Assembly: GCF_003071065.1 (NCBI RefSeq)
Contig: NZ_QCXX01000001.1
Span: forward strand, 1-64,000
Length of the DNA: 64,000 nucleotides
From: Sphingobacterium athyrii
Lineage (GTDB): Bacteria > Bacteroidota > Bacteroidia > Sphingobacteriales > Sphingobacteriaceae
Reading direction: 5' to 3'
Each line of letters starts with the position of its first letter. Position 1 is the first letter of the stretch. Both the position numbers and the translations under genes were made by a program. Shown here piece after piece: positions 24,095 to 33,583 of the stretch. The notes below the pieces were generated by a model. That model saw only the letters and a program-made list of their open reading frames with translations, did no database searches and was not told the DNA's origin.

Positions 24095-25315
24095 ATGAAA
24101 ACAGAATCTTTAAAAGCGGATGGTTCTTGGAATAGTTCCCAGACCGTCTACCCTATCTTATTTGCAATTAGCATTTCCCATTTGTTGAATGATCTTATTC
24201 AGTCGGTTATTCCGGCTGTTTATCCGTTACTAAAGTCTAATTATGCACTTAGTTTCACCCAAATTGGTATTATTACCTTAGTGTTTCAGCTGACAGCTTC
24301 CATTCTGCAGCCTTTTGTCGGACTTTATACCGACAAAAATCCCACACCAAGATCACTGGCTATTGGCATGTTGTTTTCCTTGGCTGGTTTACTTTGTATT
24401 GCCTTCGCCTCCAGTTTTATTTATATCCTGCTTTCAGTGAGCCTGATCGGGATGGGGTCCTCAATTTTTCACCCCGAGGCCTCCCGTGTTGCCCATTTGG
24501 CTTCCGGCGGCAAAAAGGGATTGGCGCAGTCAATCTTTCAGGTGGGCGGCAATGCCGGTGGTGCGATCGGGCCGCTTCTTGCCGCATTGATTGTTATCCC
24601 CTTTGGTCAACAATATATCGGTGTTTTTGGTGTATTGGCAATTTTAGCCATCTTAATCCTTACCTATGTGGGAAATTGGTATCAATTGCACCTTAGACCG
24701 AAATCTACGGTGGCGACACATGGCACTGCACAGATAAAGTCGAACTTTTCCAGATCCAAAATTATCTTTGCGCTGATTATCTTGCTGATTCTCATATTTT
24801 CAAAGTATTTCTACATGGCATCCATGACCAGCTACTTTACATTTTATCTGATCGATAAGTTTGGCATTAGTGTACAGGAATCTCAAATTTATCTTTTTGT
24901 TTTTCTGGCGTCGGTGGCGGTCGGAACAATACTCGGCGGCCCACTGGGCGATCGTTATGGGCGCAAACTGATTATTTGGATTTCAATACTTGGTGCCGCA
25001 CCTTTTACGTTGCTTTTACCACATGTGGGGCTGACCTTGACCATGCTCCTGTCTGTTCTGATCGGACTGATTATATCCTCCGCTTTTTCCGCTATCCTGG
25101 TATACGCAACGGAATTGATTCCGGGCAAAGTAGGTATGATCGCAGGGCTCTTCTTTGGACTTGCCTTTGGAATGGGTGGAATAGGCTCTGCCCTTCTGGG
25201 ATGGCTGGCCGATAAGACCTCCATTGAACATGTGTTTAATATCTGTGCTTACCTTCCCTTAATCGGTATTGCGACCGGGTTATTACCCAACATCGAACGT
25301 CATAAAAAGGCATAA
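24095..25315 (+). CDS. fsr: MFS exporter, fosmidomycin-resistance (Fsr) type
   Basis: This is a 406-aa inner-membrane transporter, the same length as E. coli Fsr, with 12 predicted helices. Family features include SISHLLNDLIQSVIPAVYPL in helix 1, FVGLYTDKNPTPR in loop 2-3, the hallmark SSIFHPEASRVAH (about residues 125-137), and GGPLGDRYGRK in loop 8-9. Fsr proteins export fosmidomycin and related small acids. The upstream GntR gene and shared operator suggest induction by a metabolite, so drug resistance may be a side activity. It ends in a strong terminator. Confidence 0.85.
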   Translation: MKTESLKADGSWNSSQTVYPILFAISISHLLNDLIQSVIPAVYPLLKSNYALSFTQIGIITLVFQLTASILQPFVGLYTDKNPTPRSLAIGMLFSLAGLLCIAFASSFIYILLSVSLIGMGSSIFHPEASRVAHLASGGKKGLAQSIFQVGGNAGGAIGPLLAALIVIPFGQQYIGVFGVLAILAILILTYVGNWYQLHLRPKSTVATHGTAQIKSNFSRSKIIFALIILLILIFSKYFYMASMTSYFTFYLIDKFGISVQESQIYLFVFLASVAVGTILGGPLGDRYGRKLIIWISILGAAPFTLLLPHVGLTLTMLLSVLIGLIISSAFSAILVYATELIPGKVGMIAGLFFGLAFGMGGIGSALLGWLADKTSIEHVFNICAYLPLIGIATGLLPNIERHKKA

Positions 25316-25317
25316 TA

Positions 25318-25353
25318 AAAACATCTCTCCGAAAATTTTCGGAGAGATGTTTT
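25318..25353. terminator. Bidirectional terminator between fsr-like gene and susD
   Basis: The stem AAAACATCTCTCCGAAAA pairs fully with TTTTCGGAGAGATGTTTT with almost no loop. It is flanked by A and T runs and lies between two convergent genes. Confidence 0.9.
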
Positions 25354-25363
25354 GTTTAGCGTT

Positions 25364-27235
25364 TTAGTATCCAGGATTCTGGATGAGTTTGGTATTCCGA
25401 TTTATCTCGTCACGATGTAAGGACGTAAAATACATCTTGTCATCCCAATTTCTATTCTCGATTCCAGGATCAATATTACTAACAACGTATTTGTACGTAT
25501 AACTGCTTGGATCGTATTTATACAGCGTTACTTTCTTGTTGTCTTTCAGTGTGCCGGTGATATTGATGATATTGGCTTTACGCCCAATCGTTTCGGCAGC
25601 TATCATCCAGCGTCTTGCATCAAAAAAACGATGTTCTTCATAAGCCAGCTCTATCCTGCGTTCATTGCGATAGCGGTTTTTAAGCGCGGCTCCTGTTTCT
25701 TCAATTGCAGGCATTCCCGCTCTGAACCGAATTTTATTTAACCAGGCTTTTGCTTCCGCCTCTTCCCCCAATTCAATACAGGCCTCCACGTAGTTTAGTA
25801 CAGCTTCAGTATAACGTAACATTGGCCAAGGAACACGCTGTCTTGTATTCTGATCTTCCTGAGCAGGATCGGGATCAACAAACTTACGCATATAATACCC
25901 CGTTCTTGAGCCATTCCAATCCTCAACGGGGCTTTTTCTGGTGTCTAAACCAAAATGGGTGACTTTAGCGCCTTCCGCATTAATAATTTCATATTGACCA
26001 GTCTGGATCTGATTGCTAGGATCTCTTTTGGTCACATCTGCTGTTCTTGGTTTCCAATCTGCGCCATCGTATAAAATTGTGGCTTTCAGTCTCGGGTCAC
26101 GATTTTGATAGGGAGCCGAAGCCATGGCAGCGTTTGACCAGTCAAACTTTTTACCGTCATTCGTCTCGTAATCATCTACTAACAATTGTATCGGGGTATT
26201 ACCCGCCCAGTTATGGTATCCGTTGGGTCCGTTGTCACGTCCTACCCAGCCACCACGTTCGTCTTTTTCGTCAACAAAATAACGACCTAAGATCATATCC
26301 CTCGCTGCTCCAGCATCTGCCATTTTACTTCCACCGCCGAGGGATAGGGCCATATAGTTTGCCGTACCTTCTTCGGCAGAAACTGCGGAGGTCAAATCCA
26401 GTTTATAGGCAAAATCGGCCCGGTTCAAAACAGCTTTCGCCGCTTCCTTTGCTTTTGTCCAACGTTCGGTCTGGCTGCCACTGGTATACATCAAATATTC
26501 TGGTTTTGTATAAGCTTTTAAGAGCGCAGATTTGGCACCCGCCTTATTAGCGTCGTGGAGGTCACTCGCGGCATATAATAGCACGCGCGATTTTAATGCC
26601 AGCGCGGCGGTTTCACTCGCGCGTCCTTTAGCAGCCTTTGAATCTTTCAAAAGCAGGCTTGCACTGTCCAGATCATTGACGATGGCATCAACACACTCGG
26701 CATAGCTATTTCTCGGCACCATATAATCTTTATCATTCAAGGTATAGATCTTATTATCTATCGGTACAGCACCATAAAAACGCAAAAGCTGTTGATAATA
26801 ATATCCACGCAAAAAATAAGCCTCACCTAATAATTTATTCGCTTTTGCCTGATCAAAATTGGCCTGTTTCAAATTTGAGATTGCAATATTCGTGGCGCGA
26901 ATACGCACATACATGCGTCCATATTCGTAGGTATCCATGATGTAACCTTGGTCTGCCGGATTGGAGCGTGCTTCGGTTACGGTATTAATGCCGCGATTTG
27001 GATGGGTGAATAATGCCTCGTCTGTCATGGAAGCCATTTCTTGTTCGTAAAAACCACCGACACCAAAACCATTGTATATTTCGACTACGAAAGCTTCAGA
27101 CAGTCCAGCATCAGACCATACCAATTCATTGGGAACCTCACTCAGTGGCTTTGTATTCACAAAATCGTCATTACAAGACTGGAAACCAGCCGACAACACA
27201 AGCAAGAGCAGGGATATATTTGCAATTTTTTTCAT
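25364..27235 (-). CDS. SusD/RagB family nutrient-binding outer membrane lipoprotein
   Basis: This 623-aa lipoprotein forms the lid that caps its partner SusC porin and binds a glycan or peptide. I start it at the ATG at 27233-27235, because MKKIANISLLLLVLSAGFQS is a signal peptide with the lipid-anchor Cys at position 21; the open frame continues 40 codons upstream into the gap. TPR-like helices at residues about 90-240 (ANKLLGEAYFLRGYYYQQLL) and the C-terminal RNERRIELAYEEHRFFDARR segment are standard. The gene lies 120 bp downstream of susC in the same direction. No glycosidase or regulator is adjacent, so the ligand cannot be predicted. Confidence 0.92.
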   Translation of the reverse strand: MKKIANISLLLLVLSAGFQSCNDDFVNTKPLSEVPNELVWSDAGLSEAFVVEIYNGFGVGGFYEQEMASMTDEALFTHPNRGINTVTEARSNPADQGYIMDTYEYGRMYVRIRATNIAISNLKQANFDQAKANKLLGEAYFLRGYYYQQLLRFYGAVPIDNKIYTLNDKDYMVPRNSYAECVDAIVNDLDSASLLLKDSKAAKGRASETAALALKSRVLLYAASDLHDANKAGAKSALLKAYTKPEYLMYTSGSQTERWTKAKEAAKAVLNRADFAYKLDLTSAVSAEEGTANYMALSLGGGSKMADAGAARDMILGRYFVDEKDERGGWVGRDNGPNGYHNWAGNTPIQLLVDDYETNDGKKFDWSNAAMASAPYQNRDPRLKATILYDGADWKPRTADVTKRDPSNQIQTGQYEIINAEGAKVTHFGLDTRKSPVEDWNGSRTGYYMRKFVDPDPAQEDQNTRQRVPWPMLRYTEAVLNYVEACIELGEEAEAKAWLNKIRFRAGMPAIEETGAALKNRYRNERRIELAYEEHRFFDARRWMIAAETIGRKANIINITGTLKDNKKVTLYKYDPSSYTYKYVVSNIDPGIENRNWDDKMYFTSLHRDEINRNTKLIQNPGY

Positions 27236-27355
27236 TTTATTATCTAATTTATATTTCTGAGAATAAGTTTTCATAGGCCTTTCGTTATTTTGGGAACCCG
27301 CATATACAGCAGGCCCCCCCCGTAGCCCCTTGTTTATTTTCATCTTCTTTAGCAT

Positions 27356-30300
27356 TTAAAAGGATAACAACACGCCTGCATTAATTAATCTTGCCTGCGG
27401 ATAATACTGTCCTAATGCATTTACCGCTTCTGGATCGTACATCTTAATTTTGCTCCAGGTGACTAAATTCATACCATTTGCATAAACACGCAATGATCCG
27501 ATACCGATTTTATCGCAGATTGTCGATGGAAGATTATAACCCAATTCCACATTTTTTAGACGTAGATAATCCGTACTCCGCATCCAATAGGTATTGTTAT
27601 ACGAGTAATATTGATTACTGCGATCCGTTAGTCTTGGATATACGCTACTCGGATTAGTTATGCTCCAACGCTTATCGTAGAATTCCTCAAGAAAATTACC
27701 GATAGAGCCCGATTCGTCGGTACCAACACGAATCTCTCCACCTGTGGCGCCTTGGAATAAAACGGACAAATCAAAATCCTTATAGCTCAAGCTGAAATTG
27801 AATCCACCCTGAAATGTTGGGTCACTATTTTTGTCTCTTCTGACCTTATCATCCGGTGTAATTTTCCCATCACCATCATAGTCTTGATATTTCATATCAC
27901 CTGGACGTAAAGTCTTTGTGATAGCACTGTAATCAAGTTTATTGGCGGCGATATCCTCCATATCCCGAAATACACCATCATAGATATAGTAGATGTCTGT
28001 TTTGATCGGTTTTCCCGTGCTTTGTTGCCATGCTGGAGCACCAGGTGCCTCATCCCAGAAAATAATTTTATTCTTCGCATAGCCACCATTAACGCTTACA
28101 GTGTATCCAAGCTCGCCCGCCTTACCTTTATACCCCAGATTAAATTCCCAGCCTTTATTATCTACTTTACCAATGTTCTCCGCTGGTAGTGTCATACCAG
28201 TACTTTGTGGAACAGAAGCATTTTTCCGCCATAGAATAGAGTTTCTACGATTTTTGAAGATATCAAACTCAAAGTTCAACTTACCCTGTAGAAATTGGAA
28301 GTCGAAACCTAAGTTATAATTATTGGCAACCTCCCAAGTGACCATTTCATTTGGTACCCGGCTTTCAAAGAGTGTTTTAGCCAGTTTATCGTCCACAATA
28401 TAGGTTCCAAATGAATAGGTTGAAAAGTATTGGTATTCTTGCAATTTATCTTCCCAATAAATATTATCATTACCCATTTGACCATAGGACGCACGGATTT
28501 TGAAGTAGTTGATGACAGGAATGTTTTCTTTCCAAAAGTTCTCTTCAGATACAACCCAACCGGCCATTGCCCCCGGGAAAAAGCCAAAACGTTCACTCTC
28601 TGGGAACATATAAGAGCCGTCATAACGCCAGAGAAACTCTGCAATATATTTACTTTTGTAATTATAGCCAAAACGACCAAAATAATTCAACCTTGCCCGC
28701 TTCCAGGCTGCTCCATCATTATTTTTTTCTTGTTCTCCCCCCGCAAAAAGGTAATCGATACTGTTCGATAAAAAGTAACGTCGATAGGCACTAAACTTGT
28801 CATTGTCAATGGTTTCTCGGTTTACACCAGCGATGGCATTTACTTGATGGTCGCCAAACTTTCGGTCAAAACTTAAAATACCGCCTAACAAAATATTGAG
28901 TTGATCCTCGTTGCTTTGATTGAGATTTGGGTCTGCTGGACCACGCCGACCGGCTTGCAACAGGGGTGTCTTGCCATCAGCTTCATAGCCTCCCGGCCAG
29001 GAATATAAAGTCCAGGGCGTCACCCATGTTTTTTGATTTTTCACATATTTGTCTACAGAAGCATTTAATGTTAATTTCAGGCCTTCAATCCATGGATTCG
29101 TAATATCTACCTGTCCATTTGTTTGGAAATAATAACGTTTATCTCGGTCATATCCAGTCGCATTTGTCGTAATAACCACCGGATTTTCGCCATTCTCGAT
29201 ATCTGGTCCTGGTTTTCCATTAGGCCAAATGGCGGGCTGTGTCGGATTTCCACGCATCAGCATCCGAAAGATCGTACCTGCACTTTTGGTTGGGAAATTG
29301 CGGTTTTCCTGCCTACCCAATACACCAAATTGTGTTTTAATATACTGACTTATATTCGCATCCAGATTAATTCTTAGATCATACTGCTTGTAACCGGTTG
29401 CAGAATTTTTGTAATAAGCATCTTGATTTTGGTATCCTAATGACAAAAGGTATTTTACGTCTTCCGTACCCCCATTAATTTGAAGATTATGACGTTGTTG
29501 AGGTGACCAATCTTTCAATGTGGATTTATACCAATCAGTATTGGGGTGCCCCCAAGGATCAGAACCATCTTTAAACTTTTGGATATCCTCAGGTTTAAAA
29601 GGTGCTCCCAAGACGGTACCATCCTTCTTGGTATAAGATCCCTTCCCGTTTAGGTCAGTTAATGCTGCTGACCATTCATCTACCGGAAGATTGTAAATTT
29701 CAAGTTCGTTGCGAATTTCAGCAAACTGTGTCGCATCGGTCAATTTGGGAATTACTGTCGGTTGGGAATATCCTTGATTAAAGGTATAAGAAAACTGTGG
29801 CTTGCCTGTCTTTCCACGGCGTGTTGTTACAAGAATAACGCCATTTGCAGCTCTTGCACCATAGATTGCGGCCGAAGCATCTTTTAAGACAGAGATATTC
29901 TCGATATCCCGAGGATTAAGTCGCTCAATTCCACCTTCACGAGCTGGAACACCATCAATAACGACGAGTGGGCTGCTATTCCCCAACGTATTTGTACCCC
30001 GGATCTTGATTGTGGATCCGTCATATCCAGGCTCCGCACTACCGTTAGTAGCGATTACACCAGGGATTCTTCCAGTCATCGCGTTGGAGACATTTAATGC
30101 TGGGGACTGCGCAAGATCACTTCCTTTAACTGTAGCCACCGCACCAGTTACTGTTTCTTTCCGCTGTTTGCCGTAACCGACCACAATGACTTCATCGAGA
30201 CTTGACTGGGAATTTAGCAGTGTTACATCTATGGCTCTTCGTCCATTGACCACTTCATCCATCGTCTGTTTACCAACCATCCTAAAATTGACTGTCCCGT

Positions 30301-30571
30301 TAGCAGGAACCTTATCCAATTTGTAACGGCCTTCATTGTCGGTTTTGGTGACTAAATTCGTCCCATTGACCGATACAGTAACGCCCGAAATAGGCGATCC
30401 CGCCTCATCCCGTACGACACCAGTAACACTTAATTCTTGTTGGAAGAGATTTCCATAATGTGCAAAGCTCGCGGCGTCTACAGATTGAGGGCTTAGCGCT
30501 ACTAAAGAGCACAACGAGCCAGTCCAAAACGCTCTCTTCCATTGATTTGAGAAATAATGGCAATTAATCAT
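27356..30571 (-). CDS. SusC/RagA family TonB-dependent outer membrane transporter
   Basis: This is a 1071-aa TonB-dependent receptor. After a signal peptide (about residues 1-34) comes a carboxypeptidase-regulatory-like domain (about 48-120, VTGVVRDEAGSPISGVTVSV), a TonB box region (LDEVIVVGYG, about 125-134) and the plug (about 140-260, with PLVVIDGVP and ISVLKDASAAIYGARAANGV). The barrel continues to the end. It imports a ligand captured by the SusD partner using TonB energy. No extra N-terminal signalling (STN) domain is seen, and no sigma/anti-sigma pair is adjacent. The substrate is unknown. Confidence 0.93.
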   Translation of the reverse strand: MINCHYFSNQWKRAFWTGSLCSLVALSPQSVDAASFAHYGNLFQQELSVTGVVRDEAGSPISGVTVSVNGTNLVTKTDNEGRYKLDKVPANGTVNFRMVGKQTMDEVVNGRRAIDVTLLNSQSSLDEVIVVGYGKQRKETVTGAVATVKGSDLAQSPALNVSNAMTGRIPGVIATNGSAEPGYDGSTIKIRGTNTLGNSSPLVVIDGVPAREGGIERLNPRDIENISVLKDASAAIYGARAANGVILVTTRRGKTGKPQFSYTFNQGYSQPTVIPKLTDATQFAEIRNELEIYNLPVDEWSAALTDLNGKGSYTKKDGTVLGAPFKPEDIQKFKDGSDPWGHPNTDWYKSTLKDWSPQQRHNLQINGGTEDVKYLLSLGYQNQDAYYKNSATGYKQYDLRINLDANISQYIKTQFGVLGRQENRNFPTKSAGTIFRMLMRGNPTQPAIWPNGKPGPDIENGENPVVITTNATGYDRDKRYYFQTNGQVDITNPWIEGLKLTLNASVDKYVKNQKTWVTPWTLYSWPGGYEADGKTPLLQAGRRGPADPNLNQSNEDQLNILLGGILSFDRKFGDHQVNAIAGVNRETIDNDKFSAYRRYFLSNSIDYLFAGGEQEKNNDGAAWKRARLNYFGRFGYNYKSKYIAEFLWRYDGSYMFPESERFGFFPGAMAGWVVSEENFWKENIPVINYFKIRASYGQMGNDNIYWEDKLQEYQYFSTYSFGTYIVDDKLAKTLFESRVPNEMVTWEVANNYNLGFDFQFLQGKLNFEFDIFKNRRNSILWRKNASVPQSTGMTLPAENIGKVDNKGWEFNLGYKGKAGELGYTVSVNGGYAKNKIIFWDEAPGAPAWQQSTGKPIKTDIYYIYDGVFRDMEDIAANKLDYSAITKTLRPGDMKYQDYDGDGKITPDDKVRRDKNSDPTFQGGFNFSLSYKDFDLSVLFQGATGGEIRVGTDESGSIGNFLEEFYDKRWSITNPSSVYPRLTDRSNQYYSYNNTYWMRSTDYLRLKNVELGYNLPSTICDKIGIGSLRVYANGMNLVTWSKIKMYDPEAVNALGQYYPQARLINAGVLLSF

Positions 30572-31095
30572 AAAAACTGTTTAATGGTTTAAATTGTATG
30601 TTTATTAGTTATTTATTTGCTTCTACAAGACTCTTGGTTTAGAATCTTATCAAAGGCGGTTTATAATTGAATTTTTAATGATATGAAAATACAAAAATAA
30701 ATAAACAAAGCAAGTGTTATTTTCACACTATTGACAAAAATAACCATAAACAATTGTTTTATAGATAATTAACTCAACAAAAACCTGAAACTATCACTTT
30801 TTACCCTTTCAATGTTATAATGCCAAGACAGTCCCAAACATTAAGAAATCCGCTAAAAAGTTATATCTGGAAGTCTTTAACAAAATATCGTCTTAATACA
30901 TGCTATGATAATATTTTACTCAAAATAGAACTGTTATATTCTGAAAAATAGTGGACTCTTGATTTTAATTATTATGGTGTCAGAATTATATGGAAATACG
31001 TGATTTTACGATAAAGGGTTTTTTATTTCATAATTTTAATGGCAATAGTAGCAATAATATAGAAATATACGTTTCCAAAACAAAATATCATAACA
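30572..31095. other. Intergenic gap upstream of susC
   Basis: This 524-bp AT-rich divergent spacer contains no gene that I can support. It presumably holds the susC promoter and a long leader, as well as the promoter of the GNAT gene. I see no clear hairpin or paired -33/-7 set. Confidence 0.5.
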
Positions 31096-31635
31096 ATGAA
31101 TATTCAAATCAGACAGGAAAGCAAAGTCGATTATCAGTCAGTTTTTGAGCTCATTCAAAAAGCGTTTGAACATGAAGAATATAGTGACCATCAAGAGCAA
31201 TTTCTCGTCGAAAGACTACGTCAGTCGAGCGGATTCATTCCGGAGCTTGCCTTAGTCGCGGAAATCCATGGTAAAATCGTTGGTTATATCTTACTGACAA
31301 AAATCAAAATTCGCAATGAAGCAGAGAAACGGGAATATCCTTCTCTTGCTTTGGCACCGATTGCGGTGTTGCCGGAGTTTCAAGGAAGGGGAATTGGCGG
31401 TAGATTAATCGCTGAAGCGCATCGAATCGCTGCAGTACTTGATTTTGGATCCATTATCCTATTGGGCCATGCCAGTTATTATCCAAAGTTTGGTTATGTG
31501 ACAATGGCCGAATATGGGATTAACATGCCCTTTGAGGTTCCAAATGAAAATTGTATGCTCATTGAACTCCGTCAACATGCATTAGCCGGAGTACAAGGAA
31601 CAGTCGTGTATCCAAAAGAATTCGGAATAGCCTAA
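31096..31635 (+). CDS. GNAT N-acetyltransferase, YhbS-like
   Basis: This 179-aa protein of the COG3153 (YhbS) acetyltransferase group starts IQIRQESKVDYQSVFELIQ. It has the central strand LALAPIAVLPEFQGRGIGGR (about residues 89-108), with the acetyl-CoA loop Q-G-R-G-I-G. The family-specific IILLGHASYYPKFGY segment lies at about residues 120-134. The acceptor is unknown; E. coli YhbS relatives have been linked to tRNA or protein acetylation. It is a single gene with a shared bidirectional terminator. Confidence 0.88.
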   Translation: MNIQIRQESKVDYQSVFELIQKAFEHEEYSDHQEQFLVERLRQSSGFIPELALVAEIHGKIVGYILLTKIKIRNEAEKREYPSLALAPIAVLPEFQGRGIGGRLIAEAHRIAAVLDFGSIILLGHASYYPKFGYVTMAEYGINMPFEVPNENCMLIELRQHALAGVQGTVVYPKEFGIA

Positions 31636-31676
31636 AAAATGGCCGACAGAATGTGCTCGCAATAATCGGCCATTTT
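31636..31676. terminator. Bidirectional terminator
   Basis: The arms AAAATGGCCGA (31636-31646) and TCGGCCATTTT (31666-31676) lie between the convergent GNAT and deacetylase genes and are flanked by A and T runs. Confidence 0.88.
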
Positions 31677-31679
31677 ATT

Positions 31680-32627
31680 TTAATATTTAATTGGATAATC
31701 TTGCATAAATTCAAACTGATACCCATCTTTTTTAAGTGCATCTATCAGGGCAGACAACTCCTGCTGTCCCTTTTTTGTCTGGAACATATCATCATGCATT
31801 AAAAACACCACATTATTCGGAACCATCGAACTCTTATTGTTCATAAAGTTATGGATATGGGATAATGTCGCTTGCTGAGGTTGAACAGGAATTCCCGTAA
31901 TACTGTTCAAACGCCATTCTACATCCCAACCGAAAATACGATAACCATTTTTGTGAAGCATATCAGCCGTTGTGGAGCCATTTTTCAAATCTATCTTTCG
32001 GATATCATCATACATCCAGATATTTCTGCCCGGGAGTCTAACAATTTTATGCATAAGATTAAGATCCTTTTCATTCTTTTCAAAATCAGCAAATGCCTTT
32101 TCCGCATTGTTATAAAATCTTGAATATTGATTATTGGCATGTGTATAGCTGTGGTTATAACAAGCAATCAAGGGATTATTTTTATATTTTTCAAGATCCC
32201 GCTTTCTACCTTTGCTCATATTGGCATGTTTGCCAATTAAAAATACGCTTACTTTTATATTTTTCTCTTTTGCCAGCGAATCAATAGCCGCACTTCCGAT
32301 CAAAGGACCATCATCAAATGTCAGATAGATATGTTTCGGATGCGCATCAAAAGCTCTCCGCAACGAATCCTTCAGGTTACGCTTTTGTTGCTTCACAGGG
32401 ATCGGATGCAAACTATCAACTGTAAAATGTAGCTGATTTCTTTGGAGAGAATCCCATTTGTTCAACAGAACGGGCACTTTTTCCTTGTGGATCAACTTTT
32501 CATTTAGTGTATCCCTATCGACTTCTTTGCCACTGCCCAATACTTTATTTGAGAAATCTTTACATGACACTGAACCTAAGGTCACACTACCCATGAACAA
32601 TGCAATCAACAACCTTCTACACTTCAT
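31680..32627 (-). CDS. NodB-type polysaccharide deacetylase lipoprotein
   Basis: This 315-aa protein has an N-terminal lipoprotein signal (MKCRRLLIALFMGSVTLGSVSC, lipid Cys at 22) and a NodB carbohydrate esterase 4 domain. Motif 1 is T-F-D105-D106-G-P, motif 2 is N158-H159-S-Y-T-H163 (metal ligands), and motif 3 is RLPGRNIW (about residues 198-205). The late HDDMF segment supplies the catalytic His region. It should remove acetyl groups from a cell-surface glycan, in the periplasm or at the outer membrane. It is a stand-alone gene. Confidence 0.88.
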   Translation of the reverse strand: MKCRRLLIALFMGSVTLGSVSCKDFSNKVLGSGKEVDRDTLNEKLIHKEKVPVLLNKWDSLQRNQLHFTVDSLHPIPVKQQKRNLKDSLRRAFDAHPKHIYLTFDDGPLIGSAAIDSLAKEKNIKVSVFLIGKHANMSKGRKRDLEKYKNNPLIACYNHSYTHANNQYSRFYNNAEKAFADFEKNEKDLNLMHKIVRLPGRNIWMYDDIRKIDLKNGSTTADMLHKNGYRIFGWDVEWRLNSITGIPVQPQQATLSHIHNFMNNKSSMVPNNVVFLMHDDMFQTKKGQQELSALIDALKKDGYQFEFMQDYPIKY

Positions 32628-32822
32628 ATCTATCCTAATAACTTAAGTGATTTTTTACGTTTCAAAAATACCATAAAAACCCACTCTAAAAGTATAATAT
32701 TTCATAAATCCCTATTTTCCGTGATAATCAGCTACAAAAACGACAAAATTATTTGTCTTAAGGGTTTATTAACCCTATGATGACACCGTCGAAAGATCGA
32801 TCAGCTTTGATTTGGCAAAACG

Positions 32823-33572
32823 TTACTTCTTCTTAAAAATTAAAGCCCTGTTATATTCGAAATTCATTCGGGCAATGTTTAGCACAGAAATCCCCTGTGG
32901 ACACTCAACCTCGCAAGCTTCTGTATTGGAACAGTGGCCAAAAGATTCGGCATCCATTTGCCTGACCATATTCAACACACGCTGACTTCTCTCTTCCTTT
33001 CCCTGCGGGAGCAAGGCCATGTGCGTAATCTTTGCTGAGGTAAACAGGGCTGCACTCCCATTTTTGCAAGTAGCGACACATGCACCACATCCGATACATG
33101 CTGCTGAATCGAAAGCTTCTTCAGCCAGCTCATGTGTAATAGGAATAACCGTAGCATCGGGCGCCTGTCCCGTATTGATGGACACAAACCCACCTAGAGA
33201 AATAATTCGGTCAAAAGCGGATCGATCCACTTTCAGGTCTTTTTTTACCGGAAATGCCGAGGAGCGAAAAGGCTCAATCACAATGGTGTCATTATCCTTG
33301 AACGAACGTAGATGCAACTGACAGGTCGTCGTATGTTTTAGCGGACCGTGTGCGATACCGTTAATCATTACACCACATTGGCCGCAGATCCCTTCCCTGC
33401 AGTCATGGTCAAATTCGACAGGCTCCTCCCCATTGACAATGAGCTTCTCATTCAATGTGTCCAGCATTTCAAGAAAAGACATATGCGGGTTAAGCCCCTG
33501 TAGCTCATAGGCTACTAGCTTCCCTGCTGACTGATTATCTTTCTGCCGCCAAATTTTAAGATGTAGATCCAT
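32823..33572 (-). CDS. sdhB: Succinate dehydrogenase/fumarate reductase iron-sulfur subunit
   Basis: This 249-aa subunit carries electrons from the flavoprotein to the quinone. The [2Fe-2S] ligands are Cys58, Cys63, Cys66 (CREGICGQC) and Cys84. The ferredoxin-like part has C159-I-G-C162-G-A-C165-V-A-T-C169, with the later Cys214, Cys220 and Cys224 completing the [4Fe-4S] and [3Fe-4S] clusters. It is the last gene of the five-gene operon porin-DASS-sdhC-sdhA-sdhB, 11 bp after sdhA. It belongs to the type B b558 class, as in other Bacteroidota. Confidence 0.95.
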   Translation of the reverse strand: MDLHLKIWRQKDNQSAGKLVAYELQGLNPHMSFLEMLDTLNEKLIVNGEEPVEFDHDCREGICGQCGVMINGIAHGPLKHTTTCQLHLRSFKDNDTIVIEPFRSSAFPVKKDLKVDRSAFDRIISLGGFVSINTGQAPDATVIPITHELAEEAFDSAACIGCGACVATCKNGSAALFTSAKITHMALLPQGKEERSQRVLNMVRQMDAESFGHCSNTEACEVECPQGISVLNIARMNFEYNRALIFKKK

Positions 33573-33583
33573 AATTGTTCATT

